Positions 12,990 to 24,346 are shown, numbered from the stretch's first letter. The stretch: DNA of 64,000 nucleotides from Galdieria partita (GCA_025991245.1 BQMJ01000062.1:1-64000), one strand, 5' to 3'. Translations and numbers: made by a program. The notes: generated by a model from the letters alone, not told the origin.

Positions 12990-14160
12990 TCCAAGTCTTG
13001 TTTCGAAATTGCATCCTTCAAGTGACCTCGTCAAGTAAGATTAGCAAGCAACGACGTAAAGATGCTTCAAAGTGGGTGTACAAACTCTGTTCACGTCCGT
13101 TTTCGAAACAGCAACTCACAGTTGAACTGCGCAGTTCAGTTGCCACGAGTCGATCTCCACTCTCCACTCGGACAATAGATTCTCAATAGACAAAAACTAA
13201 CGATGACAGAAATCGGTTTTGTGAAGAACCAAAGAGAATCAACTCAGAATATACTCCGATTGTTACAAACGATCTTGGTAATTGTTCCACAAGAGAGAGC
13301 CTCCTCTGTTGTTTACAGGGCAACAATTAGTAGTACAATTGAAATGGAAAAACCAAGTTACATTAGAAGACTAGAGTGGGACAAGGATTCTAGGCCAAAG
13401 ACTATTTGGAGCCTTTAAGCCCAGTGGTTCAACAGTAATCCGCAGGGTCAACGTCTTCAAACAGACTAATAACAAAGGATCAACAAATTCTCTAAAAGAA
13501 CTACGTTGCATTCGACAGGAACTTGGAAGCGACTTTGAGGTTCAAGTCAAGTCGTTGACAAGAAACGACCAAACCAAACCGAGCCTTGGTTGGTATTTCA
13601 AAAAGTGCGAAGTCATAAAACTTCAAAGTTTTTTTCGTACTAAAAAGTTCTCCTCTAAATTCAACTAGTTACATTTTCATAAAAGGGAACAATTTTATCC
13701 ACTTCAAAACAGGTGTAACAAAGCAACTACAGCCACAGTTGAGCAAAACAAACACAAAGAGAGATTGGGCAAAATGCGTTGAAGAGCTCTTCAGTACTGT
13801 CAAAAGTGCACAAACCATATAGTTTCATATGTACCTAGTGAAAACTTTCCAAGAGAACCTTCCTTTCAAAGGTTTACCTAGAATACTATTGATTCTCTAA
13901 CGTTGCATTATTTGAAGAGAACCGTTGTGCTAGAATGAGTGTCGGCATACCTCCGAGAGAAAGGCCCGCCATTGTATAGTGAGATAGACTCACCTTTGTT
14001 ACTTACCTCGGAGATTTACTGGTTTCAAGCTGATTTGGAGAACATTGAGCTCTATTTGATAGGAATCATTTCAAGAAAGTACTATCTGCCACGTTCAAGA
14101 AGAAAGGCGTGTTTCGCACAACTTGGAAAGATTGGGTGTGTAGTCGCCAAGTTGTCATAG
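12990..14160 (+). pseudogene. Decayed sequence, possibly from the spliced NTPase family
   Basis: Composition here looks like worn coding sequence: several + strand ORFs of 62-73 codons follow each other with frame changes. The stretch at 13,386-13,418 shares about 23 of 26 bases with the start of exon 2 of the gene at 15,350-17,757 and encodes the same YLEPLS string. I could not follow the alignment far on either side. This could be a heavily decayed relative or a short conversion patch. No intact product is expected. Confidence 0.3.
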
Positions 14161-15100
14161 AGAAATTTCGGCAAGAAGGGTGAACACTTGTGCTGATAAA
14201 TGTTTAGCTGAGCTATTTGCAACTTGAAGGACTGTGAATTGTTACCAGTATCAAGTACTTTTTAGACTTTTGCAGATTGAGTGTATACACTCTGGTCGAG
14301 TATTTCAAATATCGACAGAGTGAGAATCAAGTCCACATTGGAAGTGACACATGTATAATTTGTATTTTGCCTACAAGTATGTTGATAAAGATTCTAGTCA
14401 AGTTCCTCAATTCGCTTGAATACATGGACCAAGTGTCGCATATTCTATTTTGTATAATTCAATTGCGAAAATAAAGAATCGATTGTTGACTCTTTCTATT
14501 TTGTGAGTTCTACATATGAAAACTCTCCATAATAGCATAGCGTCATGACTCATATAATAAGTATCATTGCAAGAACCTTGCCTTGTTTGTCCCTTCACAA
14601 CAATAGTCAAAAACAAAGACTCTCGAGCCACTTCCTCCTATGCATCTAAAACCCCGCAAAGTTTCAAACAGTCTATGTTCCACAAAACTCAACAATCTAC
14701 CACAGAAAATTCTAGAAACACTAGAGCACTCCAACGTTGGAGAAACATAACCAAGTTGTCAAGGGTGGCTTCCCAAGACAAAGAATTGCCTACACTAGTA
14801 AAACCAACATAGAGAAGCAAAAGGGAAAGAAAGCAGCAACTCAGAAACTTTTCGACTATACCCAGAATACTTGAACACGCTATGTAGTACCACGACTCTC
14901 TAGTTTCCTCAGAGCTTCTCTGATAAACAACACAGACGCATCTACAACAGTTCTATTAAAACCCCACTCTCACGAAAACTTTCAAACTTGGCTATTCTCC
15001 ATATTCTAAAAAGCAACGCCAAAACTCAAAGGTGTTAAAAAATCTGTTGTATAATTTGGAAACATATAAACTGGTCAAGCACTCAAACATTCATAAAGCT
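14160..15100. repeat. Flanking repeat, left copy
   Basis: This segment matches 18,190-18,750 on the other side of the 15,350-17,757 gene in the same orientation. Shared landmarks include GGCAAGTATG-like sequence (14,370; 18,227), ATTGTTGACTCT/ATTATTGACTCT (14,481; 18,334), CATAATAAGTATC/CATAATAAATATC (14,555; 18,404) and an ACTAGAGCACT/ACTAAGAGCACTTC stretch (14,722; 18,585). Identity is patchy but collinear. No gene is recognised; the 15,100-15,349 remainder is the presumed promoter of the next gene. Confidence 0.6.
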
Positions 15101-15349
15101 TTATATTATTCACGGTCAACTAGCTCATATCATATAGTGCCACTTTGGTGATTTCTTCAAGTAGGTCAACAGAAGGTTGAAAGCTGCCATCATCACTCCG
15201 TCAACTCAAACATATTTAGTTAAACTTTGTGAAACTTGTAGATTTTCTTTGTTTGCAGACAACAAGTCAGTTGGCTCAGACTATATAAATCCATCGCCAT
15301 GATTGATTGGCTTTAAAGCAATTGTCCATCGTTATTTTGAGATGGTTGG

Positions 15350-17757
15350 ATGGTTGCAATGCTTGTTGGTTGCTTTGCTTTTTCGTTTCATTCTGCATGT
15401 CTTTCCTCAGCCAATGTTCAGTATCCATTCCAAACTAAGGTGTTTTGTGGAACCAAAGAGTGTCATTTATGGAGTAGAAGTTTTACAAAACCGTTGTCTT
15501 GTTTTGACAAGAAGCGTCCCGGTTTTGGTTGTCGAAGAGTTGTTCTTGCTTCAGTCATAAATGGTCGTGGCAGAGACAGTAAAAGATATATTGACTTTAG
15601 AGAGATATTTATACAAAACGATTATAAAATTGACGAAAAGTTTAGCAATATGTGGTTGACAAACCTACCTGATCTTCAACAAGAGTGTTTGTTCAAAACT
15701 GTCGCGTCAGTTATTGGAGAGAAGGTACAAGTAGGAGGTAAAGTTTTCAAAGTTGGGAAAGAAACTTTCAAAGAGATAGCACCTTTGCTTGTTCCCAAGC
15801 AGTTTCCCAAAGATTTCCCAGTGGAAAAAGGTGTTGGGAACATCTCAAGAATCTTTCTGAGAGAAGAGTTTATCAAGAGGTGGAATAGACACATTGAAAG
15901 TCTTGATGCAAAAGGTAGCAGTCTTCCACCCCGGCAGATCATAGTTTCTGCAGCAGGTGGTCTAGGAAAAAGTGTAGATCTCTACTTGGCCGCTGTTTTC
16001 TCACGGTATTGCAGTATTCCACTGCAATATATTGGAAACGCAGCGGCCTGGTTAGGGGACAATAGGGTGATAACTGAAGTGGTAGCTCTTTACTTGAAAA
16101 TGCTGCTATTCATGAATTTCTCCATTCTAGACGAATTGCCGAGTTTTCAGTCATGGGACTATGAGGTTTTAAACGGCGCTCCTATTAAGCATGTGATATA
16201 TTTTTGTATCAAAAGCAAAGATTTGAATCTAGCTTTCGCTATTCGTCGCTTTATGATAGAGCTTGCACCACGCAATATGTTAATTGTAGATGAACATAAT
16301 GCGTTTTGGGGCAAGTTTGGTCGTGACATAAATAGATGGCCGGATTTCTTCCAGTTTTACACTGAGTTTGAAGTAATGAATACAGTAAGTCATGGCTCTT
16401 TCTTGTTTTATAATAACTTTTTCATTTACTTGAATAGCCTTTTTGTGGAGTTCTTATTGCAGGTTCACAGCATCATCAATTTGAAGATAATTTGCGCAGT
16501 GGTTATAGTAAGGTCAAACAGTATTTGGAGCCTTTAAGTTTCAAAGAGTTTGACTTGTGGCAAGATTTACCTGATTATCCACCCATTCTTCGTCAACATT
16601 CAGATGAAATGGTCGAACTTACTGGATTGGTGCCTAGAATGATAGCCGAAATGGTAAATCTTGCCAAAGACCTTCCGAATGCTAGTTTTCAGGATTTGAA
16701 GAGAGATTTCATCTCCGAATGCCTTCCGGAAATGAAGAAAAAACATAGAACCTATGTCAGAAGCCTTAAGTATGAGGAAGATAGGGATGATTTTTACAGT
16801 ATGTTATATGACCTATTCATGGACCGGAAGGCTCCCAGTGTTACTTTGGCAGACGGAGCATATAGAGATCGCGGACTACTAATTGTTGTGAATCGCTCCT
16901 ATTTGCGTTTTTATAATAGCATTGCACGTGACATCTTGTTATCCTCTTTCCTTAAAAGATATGCTTCTGAGAATTACTTGGCTGAATTGTTTGAACGTTA
17001 TCGAAGTGATCAGAGCACAAGAGGGCAAACTTTTGAAAAATTATTCTTTTTGTGGTTCATCAATAGTACAGAAGAAGTGACTATCCGTTCCGATAGCAAA
17101 CCCTATAGAAACTTGAGTTTATCTTGTAATAGTTGGGTTCGGTTGATTAGAGAAGAATTTGATCCTCCCATGAAAAAGTTTACTCATTCCTGTTGGATAT
17201 TACTGGAAGAACGACATCCTCGATTTGACTATATTTTTGTGGATATTGTGAATTCTCAATGGCATATATACTTTTTTCAAGTATCTATATCTTCATTTTA
17301 CAATCATAATCGTGACTCTGCTGCTATCGAAAACTTTTTTTTGCCACCTTCTTTCAAGAGAGATGCATGGAGTACTTCAGAATCGGCTAATTTATCCACT
17401 AGGAGGTCAAAGAGCAAACAAGGATCAATGGCAACTTCCCAAGGTGGCCAAAAACGTAATAAGAAGAGGAGACGAGTGAGAGTATCAGATAAGCCTCAGT
17501 TAGTAAACTTGATTGGTTTGATTCTGAATGAAGAGTTTACCATCACGTTAGAAGAAGATGATTCTGGAAGGATTGTAGATTTTCGTTTATTGGATTCCAA
17601 AGGTGTTGATTGGCGACACTGCATAAGTATTGTCTATGTTACTCCATTACCATTTAAGGAGGCCAAAGGTAGTTTATCAGTACCAGACTATATTGAGTTT
17701 CTTTGTAGTGAAGGCTTTTCTGAGAGATTTCGAGTTTTGTTGGAAAAAGAAAAGTGA
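15350..17757 (+). CDS. Crinkler/RHS-like P-loop NTPase with C-terminal nuclease-like domain
   Basis: The gene has two exons, 15,350-16,384 and 16,471-17,757, joined in phase 0 across a GTAAGT...CACAG intron, giving 773 residues. A Walker A-like AAGGLGKS lies near residues 201-208, with Ala in place of the first Gly, and a Walker B-like LIVDEHN near 311-317. The C-terminal half contains FDYIFVD followed by YFFQVSISS and a nearby NH; this resembles the degenerate REase-fold domain of RHS (retrotransposon hot spot) and Crinkler-type proteins, where a QVTVS-like strand replaces ExK. A basic stretch, KRNKKRRRVRV, near residue 675 could be a nuclear signal. The N-terminal 20 residues are hydrophobic. 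Family assignment is inference from motif order; the ORF is intact and a decayed relative lies at 27.9-29.8 kb. Confidence 0.7.
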
Positions 17758-18189
17758 TGCTTTACGATCCTTTGATGGAAGCAGAGTTGTTTTGAGCTTT
17801 ACGATTTACAAAGACTAGGACAAATAATACTTTTTGAATATTTTATTTTCTTGGCTGGCAATCTAATGATGAACAATTGTGGAGGCGAAAACTCTGAGAT
17901 GGATGATTGGTTTGCAATAATAGAAGATATATATATTCTAAGGAAAGTCTTTGTTAGCACTTTGGATGGAAATCAACTCAACCTCAATTTCAAGTAAACA
18001 GCTTTGAAGAGAGTATTTATTTAGTATCTCCAGTTGTATAGAATCACATTGTTTCAAACTTGGAGACATGTTTTTAAGCCAAACGATCATTCAGAAAGTA
18101 TTCAGGAAGCTCTTAAAGTCTGTCAGATGAACGAATCTTTGTTAATGAAACTGTTCGAGGAGAAGTCATCAGCAACAAAGAGAAGCAAG
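17758..18189. other. 3' flank of the spliced NTPase gene
   Basis: This interval follows the stop codon of the gene ending at 17,757. It holds only ORFs shorter than 65 codons. I see no RNA gene; it probably includes the 3' UTR. Confidence 0.4.
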
Positions 18190-18760
18190 TACCTATTAAC
18201 AATGACACATAAGTTGTCATTTTGAAGGCAAGTATGTAGATAAAAAACTAGTCATCTTTTAAATCAACTTATTTACAGATCAAGTGTTTCATAATCCATA
18301 GAGTACAATTGAATTGTAAAGAAATGGAGCATCAATTATTGACTCTATCTATCTTGTCAATTCTGTATAGGAAAACTATCAATGACATGATATCATTATA
18401 ACCCACATAATAAATATCTGTGCAGACAGCATTCCGTGAATGGACAAATACAGCAATTCAGCAACAGTCAGTAACATATACTCTAATTTCCATTACTCTC
18501 TATACACATTGAAAAAGTCTAGAAAACTTCAAAATGGTACACTCCAAATATCAACAGTCAATCAACGACAATTCTGGAAAAACTAAGAGCACTTCAAGAG
18601 TAGAGAAACCCAATTGAATTGTCAAGCGTTACTTCAAATCTTGTCTGTCCTAGTAAAACAGTCATATAGTGCAAGAATAGAGAAAAAGCAACAACTGAAT
18701 GAGATATTTTCAAAATATACTTCCAAATTACTTGCACAAGAAGTGAACCAAGCTAAAGTT
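18190..18760. repeat. Flanking repeat, right copy
   Basis: This is the collinear partner of 14,160-15,100 (landmarks given there). Having the same sequence on both sides of an NTPase gene and in the same orientation is what a segmental tandem duplication of flank plus gene would leave. The interval 18,760-19,330 after it has no recognised feature and leads into the next gene. Confidence 0.6.
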
Positions 18761-19330
18761 GAAATTTAGCTAGGTTCCACTTGTCGCACTATCTTGTTCC
18801 TTTGACACCCCTAAGAAAATTTTCCTAATGTTTACGAGAACAATCAAACTGTTTACATTCACTACAAATGTATGACGACACCACATCGAAAAAAACGACA
18901 AAAATCGAGTAGTGAATGACATTTAACGTTTGAAGTATTGTTGCATTGTGGATAAGGAGTATTTTTGGGAGAATGAATTGCAATCCAATTTTCTAAGAAA
19001 TAGATTGAGAAGAACTTTTCCTTTCTTCCTGTTTTTGTAGTATGTATACTCTTTCCATTCTAGAGTTTATGAAGAAAGGGCACCTTCAAACTGAAACCAC
19101 CATTGTGATGAATGGGGTAGAAGTTATAATGCTCAGTGTATAACAAAAAACTAGGCAACGCTTTTTCTTAAAATTTACATTTCAATATGAAATATGTTCC
19201 ATCATTGTTTGAGAATATAAATAAGAAAGAAGTTCGTTCTATAGAAATAGTTGTGAAGAAGTTATTTTCATTTTCTCTGGGAAAATTCGCGTTGGCATTT
19301 TTCTGACTCGATTTCAACACCTCGTCCACT

Positions 19331-21442
19331 ATGTTGAGTGTTTTCCAACGACGAGATATGTATGACAGTGTTGTAGTCGATAGAGAGCAAGACGTGGTTT
19401 TAACAACTGGACAGTTGTACGGGTTGCAGGTTCGCCGGGAACTAGAGCGTTCTTTTAAACCAGTCATTCCTTTCGCCCCACACCTCTTTGGAAGTGGGAA
19501 GACACGTTTCGTAAAAAGTTATTTAGAACTCCTGAAGAGCATGGGTGAAAGAGCACTAATAGGACCTGAGAACATAAGTGATTGTGAAAAAGACCGCAGG
19601 AGATCCTTTCTGGACAAGTTACATGAAGCCGTTTTACTTTATGTGGATTTGACAGAGCTCAAACCCACTGACCCGAAAGAAAAAAGTCTGGAGTGGGCTG
19701 TCTACTACTTGATAATCAAGACTGCCTGTCTGAAATCGGGTCAAGGACAACCAGATCCTGACGAGTGTTTCAAAGTTTTTAAACTTAGGACTGATGTGCT
19801 AATCAAAAAAATACGTGAAGTGTTAAGCATGCGTACTGATCAGTTTCTTCTTGTTGCTTTTGATGAAGTTGGTGTCCTAGATGAGAGTTACGGCGACTTT
19901 GATTTCGAAACGACCCAGGATGGTAAAGTTTTTCCATACAACGACTTTGTTGGTATTATTCGGGGACTTTGTCTAGAGGACAATGTATTCTTTATTGTTG
20001 TTGGAAAAAGTGAAGGCTTAAATATACATAATAACGCAATTTCAGTATCCAGGGTCGAGTTGACGTTTATTCCTCTTTCACCACTTGAAAAGGATAGCAT
20101 CATCGAACATTTGGAGAAAAGTTCTTCTTTTATGTTTACTGGGAGTCCTAAAGTTTCACAAATCCTTTGTCACCAACACTTTTCAACCAGTGAACTTGCA
20201 GAATTGTTACTAGAACTTACTGGTGGTGTTCCTGGTTTACTTGTGAAAGCAATCAACTACCTTTTGCATTGTAAATTATCACAAGACCACTTGTTATTAT
20301 CTAAAGAAAGCTTTTGGATGATAATGAATGATTCCATAGCAACAAATTATTGTGTTGATCCATTGTTGCCTCGTTTGAGTAGTCTTAGCAAGACGCGTCA
20401 ACGCTTGTTAAAAATGCTTACTTTGTTGGCATTATATCGTATTCGGTTCGAATTGGATGAGCTTGTACACCTTAGCTCTACTTGTGATGTATTTCTGTTT
20501 GATCTAGTAACAGATATGTGCTTTTATCGTCGGTTGATTGTAGATGAAAACCATCAAGAACGTTATGAAGTGTTGATTCCCAAGTTACTGATTGGATATA
20601 TTGAGCAAAGTGTAAAGAATGATAGATTGGAATGGTTACTATTACAAACCCTCAAGTCACAGCCTGTGGAATTCTTTGATGAATCAAAATGTCGAGTTTT
20701 CGAAGGTCTCGTTGCCACAATGTTTTATTTACATTTTTGTTATCACCCGACAGACAGTTTGATGTTTTCTATTCTTGGTCAGTTGTCTTCTGTTTGGAAT
20801 GAGATGAATTTAAAGTTTTCCTCTGAATCTACTGCTTACTATATGAAATCTATACATTATACTAGATCTACATCAGAAGTAGAGAGAACGACATTCGGTA
20901 TCAATGACTGGAAAAAAATTGTTAAAGAAATGTTAGAATTCGAAAAGATATATATTCCATTTGAGCCAACATCTCGTAGTCCAGATATATTATTCAAGTT
21001 GCATGGAAGAACGAGTGAACAGAATTTGATTGTGGGTATTGCCTGTAAAGGACGATGGAGTTTGAATGGTATTAGATGGAATGAAATAGTGGATGAAGCT
21101 CGCAAGTTTTTGCAACCAGTTCATGATCAAGTCTTGACTATTCATCCTACATTTCATTGCATGTTGGTCATCATGAGTACGAAGCTATCGACTAGTGTAG
21201 CAACTGACTTGAATCATTCTAGTCATTGTTATTCCTGTGGCGATAGAGTAGCAGGAGATTTCTGGATTCCTCTTAATTGTGAATTGATCATTCTTTCTGA
21301 ATCCGATGTAGAAAACTTTATTGGTAAAGATATTTTGTCGAGTTTAAGGAGTGCTTTCAAGTCTACGGATAATCCACATTCGAGAAGTATTGGAATTTCA
21401 ACAGTGCAAGAAATAGTTTTATCTCTTTCCCAAAATAATTAG
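19331..21442 (+). CDS. Subtelomeric P-loop NTPase with PD-(D/E)XK-like C terminus, paralogue 1
   Basis: This is a single-exon gene of 703 residues. It shares with the inverted paralogue at 22,232-24,346 an N-terminal VVDRExDV motif (about 15-22), a Walker A-like PHLFGSGKT (50-58, His at the usual first Gly), a Walker B FLLVAFDEVG (172-181), a sensor-like FFIVVGKS, and TGGVPGLL near 295. The last third holds SPDILFKLHG followed about 20 residues later by GIACKGRW, a PD...xxK arrangement like a PD-(D/E)XK nuclease core in which the acidic residue of ExK is Ala. Overall layout (NTPase then REase-like domain) recalls Crinkler/RHS proteins. Function is unknown; activity is not implied. Confidence 0.75.
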   Translation: MLSVFQRRDMYDSVVVDREQDVVLTTGQLYGLQVRRELERSFKPVIPFAPHLFGSGKTRFVKSYLELLKSMGERALIGPENISDCEKDRRRSFLDKLHEAVLLYVDLTELKPTDPKEKSLEWAVYYLIIKTACLKSGQGQPDPDECFKVFKLRTDVLIKKIREVLSMRTDQFLLVAFDEVGVLDESYGDFDFETTQDGKVFPYNDFVGIIRGLCLEDNVFFIVVGKSEGLNIHNNAISVSRVELTFIPLSPLEKDSIIEHLEKSSSFMFTGSPKVSQILCHQHFSTSELAELLLELTGGVPGLLVKAINYLLHCKLSQDHLLLSKESFWMIMNDSIATNYCVDPLLPRLSSLSKTRQRLLKMLTLLALYRIRFELDELVHLSSTCDVFLFDLVTDMCFYRRLIVDENHQERYEVLIPKLLIGYIEQSVKNDRLEWLLLQTLKSQPVEFFDESKCRVFEGLVATMFYLHFCYHPTDSLMFSILGQLSSVWNEMNLKFSSESTAYYMKSIHYTRSTSEVERTTFGINDWKKIVKEMLEFEKIYIPFEPTSRSPDILFKLHGRTSEQNLIVGIACKGRWSLNGIRWNEIVDEARKFLQPVHDQVLTIHPTFHCMLVIMSTKLSTSVATDLNHSSHCYSCGDRVAGDFWIPLNCELIILSESDVENFIGKDILSSLRSAFKSTDNPHSRSIGISTVQEIVLSLSQNN

Positions 21443-22231
21443 AAATAGCATCTTATTCCTGTTTGGATCCATGTTGGTTTGTTCATTTGAGAAGTATTCG
21501 AAAAATTCAGTTCGTTTGTAAAGAAAGTCAATTTTCCTAATTTTCCATTATTTTTGTACTACTTTATCGCACTTTGTCGAATAATTCTGAAACGAGTTTA
21601 GTAGTGCAACTGTACAATTTCATTGTTGTTTACATATGAACTCGTTATGTACTGTTACAAATTCAATGTCTTTAAGGTTAATGAGAAAGAACGAAGCACT
21701 TTTTGTTTTTCTGTTTAACATTTCATAAAATGTCTTCAAGATTAGATTCAACTATATCTCACTTTCAAGATGTTCTTCATGGTTTTATGAGTCCAATAAA
21801 GGAAAACTCAGAAAGTGACGACAAGTTCATTCTAGAGTTGTCAACTAGACTTTCTTGTTCTTTACACGAACTGTATATACCAGTAAAACTGAGTTTCATA
21901 AGATTATATGAACAAACTCAGTATGGTCGCTGGTACCCTATTTAAGGGTAACATGGAAAGTAACAGTATTCCAACAAGACTATGATATTCCTTTAGTAAT
22001 ATTGGGATAGATAGTCCACTTATTTTTAAATATGAACCTGAAGACTCCATCGAAACCAAAAAGAGATGCAAGCAATTATACAACTTGTGAACTTTTGACA
22101 CTGTTTAACAGCAATCATCATCCAAGTATGGAATACAATGAGTACATTTTAAAAAAAGTTTTCAAACATATTTAGTTTACAGTTTGTCATAAAAACAACC
22201 GAATGAGTGATCGAATGTAAGAATTCAAACT
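21443..22231. other. Spacer between the tail-to-tail NTPase paralogues
   Basis: This 789-bp region separates the 3' ends of the two paralogues. It contains an ORF of 72 codons from the ATG at 21,730 to 21,945 that I do not recognise and do not call. It presumably holds both 3' UTRs. Confidence 0.4.
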
Positions 22232-24346
22232 TTATTGCCAACTCAAGAAACTGTGACGTACTCTTTGAACTAGACCGAGACCAAAGTTTTTCAAAACAGG
22301 TCGATCACTCGTAGAGAATGCTCTTTCTAGTCCATTCAATATTTCTCTGTCAATGAGCATTTCTACATCGCTTTCACAAAGAATAACAAGTTCACAATTA
22401 GGAGGAATTTCAAAAGAATTCCCTCCAATAAGCATTCCACTCGTATAACATCGACTCTGATTACCCAACTCGCTTGCAACATTGAGTGCTAATTTTGTAC
22501 TAACTATAATAAGCATACAATGATAAGATTCCAATGATTCGGATAAAACTTGTCTAGAAACAGGATCAAGAAATTTCTTAGCTTCTTCAATAATATCTGA
22601 CCAGCCAATTCCTTCCGATTTCCAACGACCTTTACAAGCAACTCCCACCATAAGAACGTTGGAGTCATCGGGAGAATGCAATTTGAACATAATATCAGGA
22701 CTATAAGAATTCGCTTCCTTTGGAATATAAACTCTGTCAAAACAAAGTGCTTTGTGAATAATCCTGTTCCATTCATTACATCCAAATGTTTTCTCTTCCT
22801 TGTTTGATTTACTTCTTCTTTTTTTACCACGACTAACCGACATCATGTAATGAAGAGGTGAAGGTCCATGGATAGGAAGTTTCATTTCTTTCCATATGGC
22901 AGATAATCTACCCAACAACTCTCTAAACTCATTTCGTACTTTAGACGAAAGTATCCAAACAAGTCGCATAGCAACAATTCCTTCAAATACTCGACATTTG
23001 GAAGCAAAGAAACAATCAACTGGCTCTATATTAAGTGACCCTAAAAGTATCCTTTCTAACAAGGACAGAGATGTTAGCTCCTCAAAGATTCCAATAAATA
23101 CTTTTGGAAACAGCACTTGGAAAGTATTCATATCAATAGGATGTCGATAGAGTCCCATTTCAGTAACAGCATCAAATAAATAAGACCCCGAATTCAATCT
23201 GTCGTTTACGTTGAAAGGTATACGATATAGTGCCATCATTAGTAGCATATCAAGCAAACTTCTTGTATCCTCATCCAAAGTTGATATACGTGTTACAAAG
23301 GGATCAGAGCAAACTGTTCTAAAACCATCCTCCTTCATACACGATAGACATTCATCTTTCGACCCAAAAGACTGTCCTCTTGTTTGTACATAATTCAAAA
23401 GCATATTCACTGCACGAGTAAGCAAACCAGGAACTCCACCGGTATACTCCAATAGTGCTTCTGCCAACTCATTTACTGAAAAAGAACGATTACATAGAAT
23501 ATCACAAACTCGAAATTGAGTCTGTACTTTGAGGTGACTTTTTTCAAGGAATTCAACGATACTGGACCAGTTTAACGGTGATAGCGAAATAAAATGTAAT
23601 AACACCTTTGATACTGAAGCCACATAATTCTTAATACTTAAGCCCTTGCTTTTCCCAACAACAATAAAGAATACATTGTCCTCCAGACAAAGTTCCCAAA
23701 GAATACGAAAGAAGTCGTTGTAAGGACGAACTCTACCATCCGGAGTCCTTTTGAAATGAAATTCTTCGTCACTCTCATCTAGAACACCAACTTCATCAAA
23801 AGCAACAAGAAGAAACTGATCAGTACGCATGCTTAACACTTCACGTATTTTTTTGATTAGCACATCAGTCCTAAGTTTAAAAACTTTGAAACACTCGTCA
23901 GGATCTGGTTGTCCTTGACCCGATTTCAGACAGGTAGACTTGAACAACAAATAAAGAACAGCCCACTTCAGGTTTCGCTTTTCTTCAATGGGGTTGATGG
24001 GTTCCAGGAGTCTCAAATCCACATAAAGCAAAACGGCTTCACGTAACTTGTCCAAAAACTCTTTCCTGGAACCGTCTAAAGCAAAAGACGACAGGGAAGT
24101 TTCACGAAACCTCTGCACCAACTCCAAATAGCTTCGGCAAAACGTCGTTTTGCCGGAGCCAAATAAGTGGGGCGCAAATGGGACGGACAACCTGTAATTG
24201 AGGCCAGTTGTTTCAACCCTCAGCTGCCCTCTGTTGAGATAAAGCTCACAAAGTGTGTCTGTAACGTGGTAGACGTCGTCTTCACGGTCTACCACAATAG
24301 GCTCAAACGTGTCACGAAGAACCCCCCACTTTTCACCTAAACTCAT
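22232..24346 (-). CDS. Subtelomeric P-loop NTPase with PD-(D/E)XK-like C terminus, paralogue 2
   Basis: This single-exon gene encodes 704 residues and starts at the ATG at 24,346. Motifs match paralogue 1 in order: IVVDREDDV (17-25), PHLFGSGKT (59-67), FLLVAFDEVG, FFIVVGKS, TGGVPGLL, then SPDIMFKLH and GVACKGRW in the C-terminal nuclease-like domain. The two proteins are clearly homologous end to end but diverged, except for a 164-bp block (23,771-23,934 here; 19,725-19,888 there) that differs at one base. The genes are tail to tail. Both frames being open at full length suggests selection. Specific function is unknown. Confidence 0.75.
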   Translation of the reverse strand: MSLGEKWGVLRDTFEPIVVDREDDVYHVTDTLCELYLNRGQLRVETTGLNYRLSVPFAPHLFGSGKTTFCRSYLELVQRFRETSLSSFALDGSRKEFLDKLREAVLLYVDLRLLEPINPIEEKRNLKWAVLYLLFKSTCLKSGQGQPDPDECFKVFKLRTDVLIKKIREVLSMRTDQFLLVAFDEVGVLDESDEEFHFKRTPDGRVRPYNDFFRILWELCLEDNVFFIVVGKSKGLSIKNYVASVSKVLLHFISLSPLNWSSIVEFLEKSHLKVQTQFRVCDILCNRSFSVNELAEALLEYTGGVPGLLTRAVNMLLNYVQTRGQSFGSKDECLSCMKEDGFRTVCSDPFVTRISTLDEDTRSLLDMLLMMALYRIPFNVNDRLNSGSYLFDAVTEMGLYRHPIDMNTFQVLFPKVFIGIFEELTSLSLLERILLGSLNIEPVDCFFASKCRVFEGIVAMRLVWILSSKVRNEFRELLGRLSAIWKEMKLPIHGPSPLHYMMSVSRGKKRRSKSNKEEKTFGCNEWNRIIHKALCFDRVYIPKEANSYSPDIMFKLHSPDDSNVLMVGVACKGRWKSEGIGWSDIIEEAKKFLDPVSRQVLSESLESYHCMLIIVSTKLALNVASELGNQSRCYTSGMLIGGNSFEIPPNCELVILCESDVEMLIDREILNGLERAFSTSDRPVLKNFGLGLVQRVRHSFLSWQ

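Noticed and set aside
15303-15560. Alternative 85-codon start frame before the spliced NTPase gene
   Set aside because: It is out of frame with the conserved NTPase exon and ends before the Walker A region.
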